Below are positions 10,673 through 22,330 of a stretch of 64,000 nucleotides of DNA, in pieces. Origin of the DNA: Doryteuthis pealeii (lineage: Eukaryota; Mollusca; Cephalopoda; Myopsida; Loliginidae). Position 1 is the first letter of the stretch, and each line of letters opens with the position of its first letter. Both the position numbers and the translations under genes were made by a program. A model generated the notes under the pieces. It was not told the origin of the DNA. It ran no database searches and was given only the letters and a program-made list of their open reading frames with translations. The stretch covers positions 90,366,171 to 90,430,170 of the forward strand of contig CM042141.1 in NCBI GenBank assembly GCA_023376005.1, in the 5' to 3' direction.

Positions 10673-13600
10673 AGTGCTTATTTGAATCCCTTTTTCCATA
10701 AGGTGCTTATAATAGAGGATCACAACTCTTTACACTGCTTCCCTTTTGGATGAATCCCTTTTTCCATAAAGTGCTTATAATAGAGGATCACAACTCTTTA
10801 TACACTGCTTCCCTTTTGGATGAATCCCTTTTTCCATAAGGTGCTTATAATAGAGGATCACAACTCTTTATACACTGCTTCCCTTTTGGATGAATCCTTT
10901 TTCCATAAAGTGCTTATAATAGAGGATCACAACTTTTTATACACTGCTTCCCTTTTGGATGAATCCCTTTTTCCATAAGGTGCTTATAATAGAGAATCAC
11001 AACTCTTTATACACTGCTTCCCTTTTGGATGAATCCCTTTTTCCATAAGGTGCTTATAATAGAGGATCACAACTCTTTATACACTGCTTCCCTTTTGGAT
11101 GAATCCCTTTTTCCATAAGGTGCTTATAATAGAGGATCACAACTCTTTATACACTGCTTCCCTTTTGGATGAATCCCTTTTTCCATAAAGTGCTTATAAT
11201 AGAGGATCACAACTTTTTATACACTGCTTCCCTTTTGGATGAATCCCTTTTTCCATAAAGGTGCTTATAATAGAGGATCACAACTCTTTATACACTGCTT
11301 CCCTTTTGGATGAATCCCTTTTTCCATAAGGTGCTTATAATAGAGGATCACAACTCTTTATACACTGCTTCCCTTTTGGATGAATCCCTTTTTCCATAAG
11401 GTGCTTATAATAGAGGATCACAACTCTTTATACACTGCTTCCCTTTTGGATGAATCCCTTTTTCCATAAGGTGCTTATAATAGAGGATCACAACTCTTTA
11501 TACACTGCTTCCCTTTTGGATGAATCCCTTTTTCCATAAGTGCTTTATAATAGAGGATCACAACTCTTTATACACTGCTTCCCTTTTGGATGAATCCCTT
11601 TTTCCATAAGGTGCTTATAATAGAGGATCACAACTCTTTATACACTGCTTCCCTTTTGGATGAATCCCTTTTTCCATAAGGTGCTTATAATAGAGGATCA
11701 CAACTCTTTATACACTGCTTCCCTTTTGGATGAATCCCTTTTTCCATAAGGTGCTTATAATAGAGATCACAACTCTTTATACACTGCTTCCCTTTTGGAT
11801 GAATCCCTTTTTCCATAAGGTGCTTATAATAGAGGATCACAACTCTTTATACACTGCTTCCCTTTTGGATGAATCCCTTTTTCCATAAGGTGCTTATAAT
11901 AGAGAATCACAACTCTTTATACACTGCTTCCCTTTTGGATGAATCCCTTTTTCCATAAGTGCTTATAATAGAGGACCACAACTCTTTATACACTGCTTCC
12001 CTTTTGGATGAATCCCTTTTTCCATAAGTGCTTATAATAGAGGATCACAACTCTTTATACACTGCTTCCCTTTTGGATGAATCCCTTTTTCCATAAGGTG
12101 CTTATAATAGAGAATCACAACTCTTTATACACTGCTTCCCTTTTGGATGAATCCCTTTTTCCATAAGGTGCTTATAATAGAGGATCACAACTTTTTATAC
12201 ACTGCTTCCCTTTTGGATGAATCCCTTTTTCCATAAGGTGCTTATAATAGAGAATCACAACTCTTTATACACTGCTTCCCTTTTGGATGAATCCCTTTTT
12301 CCATAAGGTGCTTATAATAGAGGACCACAACTCTTTATACACTGCTTCCCTTTTGGATGAATCCCTTTTTCCATAAAGTGCTTATAATAGAAGATCACAA
12401 CTCTTTATACGCTGCTTCCCTTTTGGATGAATCCCTTTTTCCATAAGGTGCTTATAATAGAGGATCACAACTCTTTATACACTGCTTCCCTTTTGGATGA
12501 ATCCCTTTTTCCATAAGGTGCTTATAATAGAGGATCACAACTCTTTATACACTGCTTCCCTTTTGGATGAATCCCTTTTTCCATATAATAGAGGATCACA
12601 ACTCTTTATACACTGCTTCCCTTTTGGATGAATCCCTTTTTCCATAAGGTGCTTATAATAGAGGATCACAACTCTTTATACACTGCTTCCCTTTTGGATG
12701 AATCCCTTTTTCCATAAGGTGCTTATAATAGAGAATCACAACTCTTTATACACTGCTTCCCTTTTGGATGAATCCTTTTTCCATAAGGTGCTTATAATAG
12801 AGAATCACAACTCTTTATACACTGCTTCCCTTTTGGATGAATCCCTTTTTCCATAAGGTGCTTATAATAGAGATCACAACTCTTTATACACTGCTTCCCT
12901 TTTGGATGAATCCCTTTTTCCATAAGGTGCTTATAATAGAGGATCACAACTCTTTATACACTGCTTCCCTTTTGGATGAATCCCTTTTTCCATAAGGTGC
13001 TTATAATAGAGAATCACAACTCTTTATACACTGCTTCCCTTTTGGATGAATCCCTTTTTCCATAAGGTGCTTATAATAGAGGATCACAACTCTTTATACA
13101 CTGCTTCCCTTTTGGATGAATCCCTTTTTCCATAAGGTGCTTATAATAGAGAATCACAACTCTTTATACACTGCTTCCCTTTTGGATGAATCCCTTTTTC
13201 CATAAGGTGCTTATAATAGAGGATCACAACTCTTTATACACTGCTTCCCTTTTGGATGAATCCCTTTTTCCATAAGGTGCTTATAATAGAGATCACAACT
13301 CTTTATACACTGCTTCCCTTTTGGATGAATCCCTTTTTCCATAAGGTGCTTATAATAGAGGATCACAACTCTTTATACACTGCTTCCCTTTTGGATGAAT
13401 CCCTTTTTCCATAAGGTGCTTATAATAGAGGATCACAACTTTTATACACTGCTTCCCTTTTGGATGAATCCCTTTTTCCATAAGGTGCTTATAATAGAGG
13501 ATCACAACTCTTTATACACTGCTTCCCTTTTGGATGAATCCCTTTTTCCATAAGGTGCTTATAATAGAGGATCACAACTCTTTATACACTGCTTCCCTTT

Positions 13601-14720
13601 TGGATGAATCCCTTTTTCCATAAGGTGCTTATAATAGAGATCACAACTCTTTATACACTGCTTCCCTTTTGGATGAATCCCTTTTCCATAAGGTGCTTAT
13701 AATAGAGATCACAACTCTTTATACACTGCTTCCCTTTTGGATGAATCCCTTTTTCCATAAGGTGCTTATAATAGAGATCACAACTCTTTATACACTGCTT
13801 CCCTTTTGGATGAATCCCTTTTTCCATAAGGTGCTTATAATAGAGATCACAACTCTTTATACACTGCTTCCCTTTTGGATGAATCCCTTTTTCCATAAGG
13901 TGCTTATAATAGAGGATCACAACTCACTGCTTATACCATACACTGCTTCCCTTTTGGATGAATCCCTTTTTCCATAAGGTGCTTATAATAGAGGATCACA
14001 ACTCTTTATACACTGCTTCCCTTTTGGATGAATCCCTTTTTCCATAAGGTGCTTATAATAGAGGATCACAACTCTTTATACACTGCTTCCCTTTTGGATG
14101 AATCCCTTTTTCCATAAGGTGCTTATAATAGAGGATCACAACTCTTTATACACTGCTTCCCTTTTGGATGAATCCCTTTTTCCATTATAATAGAGGATCA
14201 CAACTCTTTATACACTGCTTCCCTTTTGGATGAATCCCTTTTTCCATAAGGTGCTTATAATAGAGGATCACAACTCTTATACACTGCTTCCCTTTTGGAT
14301 GAATCCCTTTTTCCATAAGGTGCTTATAATAGGGGATCACAACTCTTTATACACTGCTTCCCTTTTGGATGAATCCCTTTTTCCATAAGGTGCTTATAAT
14401 AGGGGACCACAACTCTTTATACACTGCTTCCCTTTTGGATGAATCCCTTTTTCCATAAGGTGCTTATAATAGAGGATCACAACTCTTTATACACTGCTTC
14501 CCTTTTGGATGAATCCCTTTTTCCATAAGGTGCTTATAATAGAGGATCACAACTCTTATACACTGCTTCCCTTTGGATGAATCCCTTTTCCATAAGGTGT
14601 TTATAATAGAGGATCACAACTCTTTATACACTGCTTCCCTTTTGGATGAATCCCTTTTTCCATAAGGTGCTTATAATAGAGGATCACAACTCTTTATACA
14701 CTGCTTCCCTTTTGGATGAA
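10673..14720. repeat. 70 bp tandem satellite array, about 58 units
   Basis: The unit, phased from ataaggtgcttataatagag to ggatgaatccctttttcc, is 70 bases (for example cccttttgga recurs at 10741 and 10811). The array covers about 4.05 kb. Units are almost identical, with recurrent variants: gaggatc (70), gagaatc, gagatc (69) and gaggacc. Short deletions remove ggtgc-adjacent bases at about 12585 and 14186, and there is an insertion at about 13926. Four consecutive 69-base units between about 13640 and 13850 are divisible by three, which opens artificial repeat reading frames on both strands. The array ends abruptly at ggatgaa|gacctttc. Confidence 0.97.
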
Positions 14721-14817
14721 GACCTTTCTTTGGTAATGATTTATTTTAGAAATATAGAATAATTAACACAGCTTATAGAAATTTATTGTAGAATAATTAA
14801 CACAGTGCTTGTACCCA

Positions 14818-15048
14818 GTCATGGTTGACGGAATGAGAACAGTCTACCCCCGTGGATTGAATAAAAGGTTAGGTTTGAATTTCTGTGAAGGCTCCCGATT
14901 ATGACAAGAAGCTTCCCAAGTTCGAGGAACGGGTTTCTGAGTTTAAGAAGTAATACCTGAAGAAGTCTGGAGGTCACATCGACCAAAACGTTTTGCAGAT
15001 AACAATAAAGATGAGGACAATAGTCCGAATAATCCAAAGAATACTGAT
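14818..15048 (+). repeat. Interspersed repeat E, long copy right of the satellite
   Basis: It begins at catggttgacggaatgagaa and runs through gtggattgaataaaagg, cctgaagaagtctggaggtc and gaggacaatagtccgaataa. The copy at 37134-37326 is its reverse complement over the whole length, and the left flank of the satellite carries the 3' half. The same family thus sits on both sides of the tandem array in the same orientation, about 5 kb apart. Confidence 0.75.
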
Positions 15049-15049
15049 T

Positions 15050-15660
15050 TATTTTACTTGCCCCATAATCCTGGTTCCATACTTTATAAATCATCAACTT
15101 TTCATTGCCAATTTGTTTTTAAAAATGTTCCATTTAAAGAGCAATTAATATGAAATACAATCCAGTATGTGTTTTTTTTTCTTTCTAAATTTGCTATGAA
15201 AGCCACACATGAAAGTAACTAATATAACAAACAAATGCAAATGATTTTTTTTTTTTTTTAAACTCCTCATTTTGATGTTTTTAAATATGTTGGCTATCTG
15301 CCATGTTGTATAACATTGATTATTATTAAGTAATGCCTTTGATTTAATTGTTATCAACTCAAACTGGTTTACCTGACAATGGACCATTGTTTGATGAGGA
15401 ATCTCTATGAAATTTTGCAAATCATTTCTGACACATTTGTTTATTCACACCTTTTCTATAAAATGATTTATTTATTTATTTTTTTTTTTGCATTTAAGTT
15501 GTATTTTAATCTTAAAATAATGCATAATATGTTTGGAAAAGTTGCTTATCTTCGATGTTAAAATGACGTGGAAAAAATGCGACTTTTGATGACCCCCCCC
15601 CCCCCGAAAGTACAAGCTGATATGTCAGCTGTCACAATACAATTAAAAGCAATCTTATTG
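15050..15660. other. AT-rich spacer with a C13 run
   Basis: This is unique-looking AT-rich DNA with long T tracts (15171-15180, 15246-15259, 15478-15489) and thirteen consecutive C at 15593-15605. No exon or repeat match was found. Open frames on both strands here are composed of AT-rich codons and lack splice or start context. Confidence 0.5.
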
Positions 15661-15957
15661 AATACTGTCATATCTGTCTTGGGAGTACCATTATAGTTTA
15701 ATGGTAAGCAAGCTAGTTTCTCAGATTCATTACTACTGAGGAATGTGAAGCAACACTTCATCACCATTTCTCCCTGGTCCATTCAGACCCGGAGTGGTAG
15801 TACCTGTTAGGATCCCATCTATGGGTTAAATAGTAAAATGTGTTTATAAAAAAAAAATTGAGTATCCATTAAGAATTGAATTTATTTCAAAACTTAAAAC
15901 TTTGTTGGCATTAAATGACCCACCAAGGTTGATATGCCGTAAAAACAAACCAAACCT
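15661..15957 (+). repeat. SINE family B with tRNA-like head and shared tail
   Basis: The head tatagtttaatggtaagc resembles a tRNA A-box region. It continues into the B-body (cagacccggagtggtagtac, catctatgggttaaatag), an A-rich stretch, and the common tail ggcattaaatgacccaccaa followed by gttgatatgccgtaaaaa. It ends in aaaccaaacc. This copy links the tRNA-like head, the B body and the shared tail in one element. Confidence 0.75.
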
Positions 15958-15961
15958 TTAC

Positions 15962-16042
15962 TACTGAATAGCTAGTTTGATTCTTGCTGGATGCTCCTTC
16001 CTTGTGACTTTGTGTCACATCCAACACATGGAAAATACTTAC
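15962..16042 (+). repeat. SINE family C, 5'-truncated fragment
   Basis: The segment tagctagtttgattcttgct with gtgactttgtgtcacatcc matches the middle of family C copies such as 34960-35115, where gagtttgatcctcact is followed by gaccttgtgtcacatcc. The A-box half is missing. It abuts the B copy just upstream, so this is either a nested or a tandem insertion. Confidence 0.5.
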
Positions 16043-16224
16043 TGTTGTATTTGTCTAGTTTGAAAATTTAGTCTATTTTTTCCTGTTGATAATACGTTAA
16101 GTTTAATCTGATTCTGCATTAACAATGATTGTTAAGGGTTTCAGACGTTGGATATATCTTGAGAAGAAATGGAAATAACTAGTGTCTATTTTTGCTTGCA
16201 ATCATTCTGTATTCCCTTATTTCT

Positions 16225-16500
16225 TTGGTAGCTCTGTAGGCTAACTTAGAATGCACTAACTTATCCCCTGCAGAGGCTTAAGATACTCCTATGGAAAAAT
16301 AAGGGGTGTTCTGGGTATGACACTAAACTGCATCTGATGATGAGGCTCTAGTTCTGGCGAGTGTGAAGTACCCCCATCATTGCCATTACTGCCAGTTCCA
16401 CTCTAACCCAGTGTGGTAGTATCTGTTAGGGTCCCATATATGGGGGGAAAGACCTGTTTGAAAATTATTTGTATTCAATAGGACCATGCGAAGAAAAAAA
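16225..16500 (+). repeat. SINE family B, variant subfamily
   Basis: It has ctaaactgcatctgatgatg, gccattactgccagttccac and gtggtagtatctgttagg, then gtttgaaaattatttgtatt and an A run. The copy near 18.3 kb shares the less conserved 5' part (cagaggcttaaga versus cagagggttaaga), and that near 38.5 kb shares the body. These three form a recognisable subfamily. Confidence 0.65.
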
Positions 16501-18299
16501 AGCCACTTAATTAAAAAATCAATCTTATTTCTTTGGGTTTTATTCCATTTATCACAATACATCAATTGTAGAAACATTTTTATCTACAACTTAAAAGATT
16601 TGTTATTCATTGGTATAGTATATCAAGTTAGTCTTTTAACAGATTTTTTTCCTCCTCCTTTTCACAGCATTAACAGAATATTTAATAATGCAAAAATACC
16701 TTTTATTTTATTGTAAATTTATTTTGACATCTTCAAACTAGGTTATATATAATTTTCCTTTTTTTTTTATTCATCCGGTTTTCTGAAATTCTATTTAAAA
16801 ACCACTTCCAGTTTTCATATGATCAGAATATATTAGTAATCAGTTTATAAATTAAATTCACTAGCAAATGTATGCACTCTCCGGGTGCAAGTATTTAAGC
16901 TTTAATATAATAAAATATATTACATTAGAAAGACTAATGAAGCTAAATAAGAATGTAGATAAAGATTTGAAACAGGAGGGTATAATTAAAAGATAGAACA
17001 ACTGAAACTTACTCTTCCATTACTCCCGTCTTTCATTGCTAAATTTTCCTAATTTAACTATTTAGTTAAAATAGGAAGTAAAGAATAAAATTAGTCATTT
17101 CATTTTTGTTAATGGATTTCTTTTAAGATTTATCCCCAAGATTTTTGCTCATATTCATTAAGATAAAACCAAACAATTAAAAATCAATAATACCAAGCAC
17201 ATATTTATTAATATCAAATTTTTAATATCAATATGCAAAATTAGTCTTCCCGTTCACACTGTAAACCACTATTTTGTTGTATATATAAATACAATTGCAT
17301 GTTATTAGTATGTAGATATGGCCAACAGTATCAATAATGTAAAACAATCTTATTAATAATGAGGTTTAAATAAAAATAAAATCATGTAGAATGTGACGTA
17401 AATAACAAATGGAATTGTGACTTGAGTAGTAATATAATTTTGGTTACAGACACACATAATCTCCATTATATTAAATTCATAGTAACATGTATTTTTATCG
17501 TATACATTTTCTTTCATTAATAAATTAATATAGTATCTAGAATCGAGTGAGAAACACAAGAAAATAGAATGAATGTGAATTAAATGCCAATTACTTTGCT
17601 GTAATTTCAAATTATTTGAAGGATATAAATTTAACAATTCATTTGAATATCTAAAATCATCATGAGAATATTCCTGTTGTGTAATATTCTATAAATATTT
17701 AGATATTAGACAGGAACAAGTTTGTCAAGGAAACCATAAAATATATTTTCTCATCACAGTTAACTCAACATACATACTTTTCTACTGTGAAAATTTATTT
17801 GCTTTCTCAGAATTGTTTATATTTAAATGTTGTTTTATTGAAAAATGATGAAAATTGTAACATGTTGACTTTTCTCAACATTTGATTGGTGGATAATGGG
17901 TGTGTGTGTGTGGGTGGGGGGAAATGACAATGTGTGGTTTCCTCTGATCATGACCTCCTGTTTACTGATTGGAAATTACACAAGTGTTTACGTATGAATT
18001 ACAAGTTGTGATTTTTTAAAAACTTCCTTATAAAATCACGAAATGCATTTTAGCTGGTTAAATGCAGCTGCTTTTTATTTCTTCTTCCTTTCCTTAATAA
18101 AAACTTTAAATATTTTACATGAACCATATCAATAGTGATGGCTGATAGGGACAAATAGCGAGAGAATCAAGGGGAATCTGCTGTCAGCTCACCTTGATGA
18201 TGATGATGATGATGATATTTGTAAGATTTTAAAAAGGATATAATTGTAATATGAAAATTTTTATAAAGCCATTTTGTATATTCTGTACATGCTTGTTCA
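16501..18299. other. AT-rich DNA, no gene seen
   Basis: The span includes GT-rich DNA near 17898-17921 and a perfect ATG/GAT trinucleotide run at about 18193-18216. Small open frames (16486-16716, 17353-17637) are Phe/Ile/Asn-rich without splice context. No repeat family from elsewhere in the window was recognised. Confidence 0.5.
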
Positions 18300-18690
18300 T
18301 CCACCCTGCTAGTGGGGCTTAGAATATGTGGTTGTGTCTTCTACAGAGGGTTAAGAACCCCCTCCACACACACACTCTAAAGGGGCATTCTGATTATAAT
18401 GCTAAACTGTATCTGATGGTGAGGCTCCAGTTCTGGAGCTCTAGGAGTGTGGTGTACCCCTTCATTGCCATTACTCCCAGGTCCACTTCGATCCCGTTAG
18501 GGTCCTAGATATGGGTAAAGTACATCTGTTTAAAAATTATTTATATTCAGTAGGACTGTGCAAAAAAAAAAAAACCCTCTTAAGAAGCAACTACACAAAA
18601 AATGTAAATATGTATGTACAATGAACACAATTCCCTAACCATCTAGGCATAAAATAACCCCAGATATGTTAAGATGCTGTTTTAATCAAT
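18300..18690 (+). repeat. SINE family B, variant with distant tail
   Basis: The body carries ctaaactgtatctgatggtg, gccattactcccaggtccac and gttagggtcctagatatggg. A CACACACA tract lies at 18366-18375. After an A run, ctaggcataaaataacccca and a diverged tail continue to about 18685. It is a degraded sibling of the 16.2 kb copy. Confidence 0.65.
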
Positions 18691-18779
18691 CATTACTAGT
18701 TTAACTTTATAATAAACTGTGATTTCTTTCTTCATTTGTCTGTCTATAACTTCTGTTGCTGATCACAGTATAGTAGGTA

Positions 18780-18897
18780 TTTACCCAACCTGTTTGCCAA
18801 CAGGTCGTAAGTATGGGGCATCCAGTGAGAGTCAATCTCACTGTTTAGTAATGGATCTGTGAGATTAACTTGCTAACCATTACACCTCAAAAATGTA
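18780..18897 (-). repeat. SINE family C (tRNA-derived)
   Basis: On the minus strand gaggtgtaatggttagcaag provides a tRNA-like A box, and the matching B-box half is agattgactctcactggatg. Family C recurs at 23.8, 25.1, 28.3, 32.9, 35.0 and 41.9 kb. The head resembles tRNAs of the ggtaatggttagca type, unlike family A, so the two families have separate tRNA origins. Confidence 0.65.
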
Positions 18898-18899
18898 AT

Positions 18900-19670
18900 T
18901 AAATATTTTGCAAAAAAGTAACGAATCAAAATGATTTGTATTTTTATATGGCTCTGATTTTATTTTGTATTTATTTTTTGAAATATTAAATTTTATCCAC
19001 GTTGAAATAACTTATTTGCATATTTTATATCTTATAGTTTTTAAAGTAATCATGGGATTTATGTTGGTGCAGATACTATTCTCTAATCCTAGTAAGATGT
19101 GTTGGTCTATTGTAGTTAAAATGATTTACGACTGTTAGTGTTTTACATTAACTACTACATTTGATGTAATCAGTTTTTAAAAAAAAAATTTTGTTTTCGT
19201 TTTTTTTTAAAATTAGTGTGTATACTCTGAGCCCACTTTATTTTTCTTATATAAGTATTATAAAACTAGATTTGTAGATTCTTTATTTAATTGAATCTTG
19301 GCGTATAACAAGATGTTACAATCTTTTATTAAGTGATGACAAGAAGTAGCCATAACATTGTTTTATTATTCCAATGTAATCATTAGTAAATTTGATGAGC
19401 TCCTATCAAAGGCTTTTTTCTTTCTTTTCTTTTTTTGTCTGTAATTTTTCCTACACCAGAAAGGAAGGGATTATTAAATGTTTTAAAAAAAAAAACAAAA
19501 AAAACAAAATCAAATCTTTAAAGTTTGTGTGTAAAATGTTCATTATTTTATTTTTATTAGATTGTTCAAAATGTAGTTTTGTGAAGTCTAGTTGTAACAT
19601 TGCAAGGAACCCATGATCAATGTATTAATTAAAACCAATTCTTTTCAAAAAGATTTCAAATTATATATTC
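18900..19670. other. AT-rich spacer
   Basis: No gene or repeat family was recognised. There are homopolymer runs at 19179-19190, 19200-19210 and an A/AC-rich run at 19485-19510. A plus-strand open frame from 19392 is Phe/Lys/Ser-rich and not convincing. Confidence 0.45.
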
Positions 19671-19674
19671 TTGT

Positions 19675-19765
19675 TGAGTCTGTAAGCCTGATATTTCAGG
19701 CTGAGCACTATTTTACTATTCACTGTAAGCCCAATATTTCAGGTTTGACCGATCCTGCTAAATAT
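19675..19765 (+). repeat. SINE family C body fragment, locally duplicated
   Basis: gcctgatatttcaggctgag and gcccaatatttcaggtttga are two near-copies 45 bases apart. They match cccaatatttctggttttg in the C copy at 41.9 kb. The head is absent. This piece directly precedes a minus-strand family A copy. Confidence 0.4.
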
Positions 19766-19774
19766 AGTAGTAAA

Positions 19775-20014
19775 GTCTGCAGAGTGGTCTATTGTCGGTA
19801 TAAACTGAACACCGAGGGAGTCTCCCTTTTACCTAGCGCTAGACCAGGGAGATTGTTTTTGTTGAGATGGAGTGCCATACCTACCATCAGCTTCCAGATA
19901 CTTTACTGCAAAGATCAGATTACCCAAGCTGTGCTACTCCTGCGCTTAGTTGGCGAGAACTGGTATCAAACCAAGAACCTTGTGATTCCTAGGTGATTGC
20001 TCTACCAACTGAGC
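19775..20014 (-). repeat. SINE family A, full length
   Basis: The minus-strand head includes gctcagttggtagagc and ggtttgatacc; the 3' end is at ggtataaactg..attgtcggta. It shares ctagcgctagaccagggaga with its relatives (given here on the plus strand). A long plus-strand frame (19613-19996) passes through it in antisense and is a repeat artefact. Confidence 0.8.
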
Positions 20015-20575
20015 TCCTAATTATAACAGCTTTAATTTGTAATTATTGATATTATTTCTTTTGATGGAATGATGAGATAGCTTTTGATATCTGTAACCTG
20101 GAGCAAAGTTTGAATGTGTTTTTTACTTGTGAGTGTTTTGAAAATTTCACAAATGATGAGACCACCAAAATGCTCTTAGTACTTAGTCACTAGTAGATTT
20201 ACTGTTTTTGTTTTTTTACAATAAGTATTGTGGGTGCTGGAAAACTTTTTTTTTTTTTTTTTTTTTTTTTAATTTTTAAATTTTTTTTATAGATGAATTC
20301 AGACAATATCAATTGTTCAAAATGCTGAAATAGATCTAAATCCATCTCCAGCTGATGACAGTAAACAGAAACTACTTCTGCCTTTTTATTTATTTTTATA
20401 TGAATGTAGAATTTAATCTCTCACACATCATAGTTCAAATCTGTCACCTTATACACTAGTAACTCTTAAGCTTCATATTCCACATTTGATGAGCCTGTTT
20501 AATACTTAATTCGATGACTTCTTAAAAACAATAGATACTGTAAGCAATCTGAGTATTCTGTTTATAAAAATTACT

Positions 20576-20637
20576 TTATTCGGCATTAAATGACCCAAAA
20601 AGGGTTGATATGCCATAAAACAACCAATCAACCAGTT
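20576..20637 (+). repeat. Isolated shared SINE tail
   Basis: This is only the common tail: cggcattaaatgacccaaaa, gggttgatatgccataaaac and a caaccaatcaacca end. No B, C or 5S body is recognisable upstream, so the copy is strongly 5'-truncated, as expected from aborted reverse transcription. Confidence 0.65.
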
Positions 20638-20704
20638 TCTCTTTAACAGATTAAAAAGATTTTGGCTTAGATTAGAAAAAAATGTGAACTTTTCTTTTTT
20701 AATA

Positions 20705-20925
20705 GTGGTGTGGCCTATTGTCGGTATTAGCCTAACTGCGAGAAAGTCTATACCCTCTTTTCTCTCATGCTAGACCAAGGAGATTGTTTTTGCATCTGAG
20801 CTGGAATGCCACACCTACCATCAACTTTGCTCTTTACCACACAGATGCAAGTTGTGCTATTAATGTACTGAGTTGGTGAGAGTTGGTATTGAACCCGGAA
20901 CCTTGTGGTTCTTTAATTACCACTT
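20705..20925 (-). repeat. SINE family A, head-truncated
   Basis: The body and B box (minus strand ggttcaatacc) are present, but the sequence ends at ccttgtggttctttaatt, before the A box. It is therefore a 5'-truncated copy. It keeps tagaccaaggagattgtttt on the plus strand. Confidence 0.8.
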
Positions 20926-21119
20926 TTAAATTTTTTTTTTTTTATATTGGTAACATGACATGTTGAGTAATGCTTCCTGTTTATTATTATGGATTTTTCA
21001 TTACTCAATTTACCCATCTCTCTCTCTAATAGAACATTTTGATGGGTTAGTGTTACACACATACTTTACAACATTTAAAAAGAAAACTGATAGATGAGAA
21101 TTTTGTTTGCTTTTAAAAA

Positions 21120-22330
21120 TTTTAAAAAAATCTTTCAATAAAGTTAGAAAACATACGAGCCCAATTCAATATTTTCAGTTTGATAAAATTGGTGGACATT
21201 GACAAATTTTCACCTTCATCGGTTCAAATTGCAATTTCTCGTGTATTTCTGGTCTGATCTTAAAAATATTTATATGGTTGGAAATAAAATAAAATAATCT
21301 TTCTAAATATGTAATTTTTATGTTTTTATCCATTGAATTATTTTTTACAGTGAGTTAAAATGATATTTTGCTTCGAACGTCCGAAAACATAAAATATGAC
21401 TTTTAAAAAAAAATTTTTTTAAGACAAAATTTTATACGCTATTTTGTTTTCAAAATCAAAGTAGCTAATCTTTATCAATATTCTTGAAATTTTACACTTA
21501 ATTAGGAGACACTTTTAACTACCAACTGAAACTTGTATTTTTTTTTTTCCAACCTTTGAAAGTGAAACCACAACAGACCAAAGTTGACAGATTTCTCCAA
21601 AAAGTATAAGATGAACAAAAAAAAAAAAAAGCACTATAGTCCTTAATAGAAGATAATCTCAGAATTATTTTGATATATAATATGTGACATTAGGATGACA
21701 GTTAACTGTCAGGCTTTTATGTCAAAGGTTTAATTTTGGGGAAAAAAAAACTTTAAAATTTAGTCGTTTTTAATAAGTAAACAAACCCCCAGCATGTTAA
21801 ATTTCCGACCGTAATCGGTTAAATTTGCAATTTCTCGAGAATTTCTGATCTAAATTTAATGAATCTACTCTGGTCGTAAATAAGTACTGAAATTGGAAAA
21901 TAAAAACTAAAATATAATTTTTGGAGATTAAAAAAAAATTTTTTTACTCATTTCGCTAATTATTTAATTGGCTATTATCTTATAAAAGAAAAAATATATA
22001 CATCAATATTTGTTCCGTTTAAAGGAGGGGGGGGGTGCACTAAATTTTCACCCCCAAAAATATGGGTGATTGATACTAAAGTAAAGTAATTATTAAGAAA
22101 ATATATTTTTATAATCTAATAATGACATTTTAAACTTAACATCATGCTGCTCGTATTATAAATGAATTTTATATATTAATTTATCATAGCAGAAATACCT
22201 AATTAAAGTTTTGAAATAAAATAACTGATGCATTATAACATTCATTCATTGATGAAGCAATACTGAAAATTTCATTAAAATCGACTAATTCCCTGATTTT
22301 TGGTTAATTTTTTTTTTTTTTTTTTCAGTC
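21120..22330. repeat. Diverged direct repeat pair in AT-rich DNA
   Basis: cggttcaaattgcaatttct (21220-21239) recurs as cggttaaatttgcaatttct (21814-21833), each followed by cgtgtatttctggtct or cgagaatttctgatct. The match extends weakly for about 150 bases on both sides, at an offset near 594. The rest is AT-rich with a G run at about 22027-22036. This could be an old tandem duplication or two copies of an unclassified element. Confidence 0.45.

Noticed and set aside
10673..14720. CRISPR-like array
   Set aside because: Units are directly adjacent and identical along their whole length, with no unique spacers, and the genome is animal. It is a satellite array.
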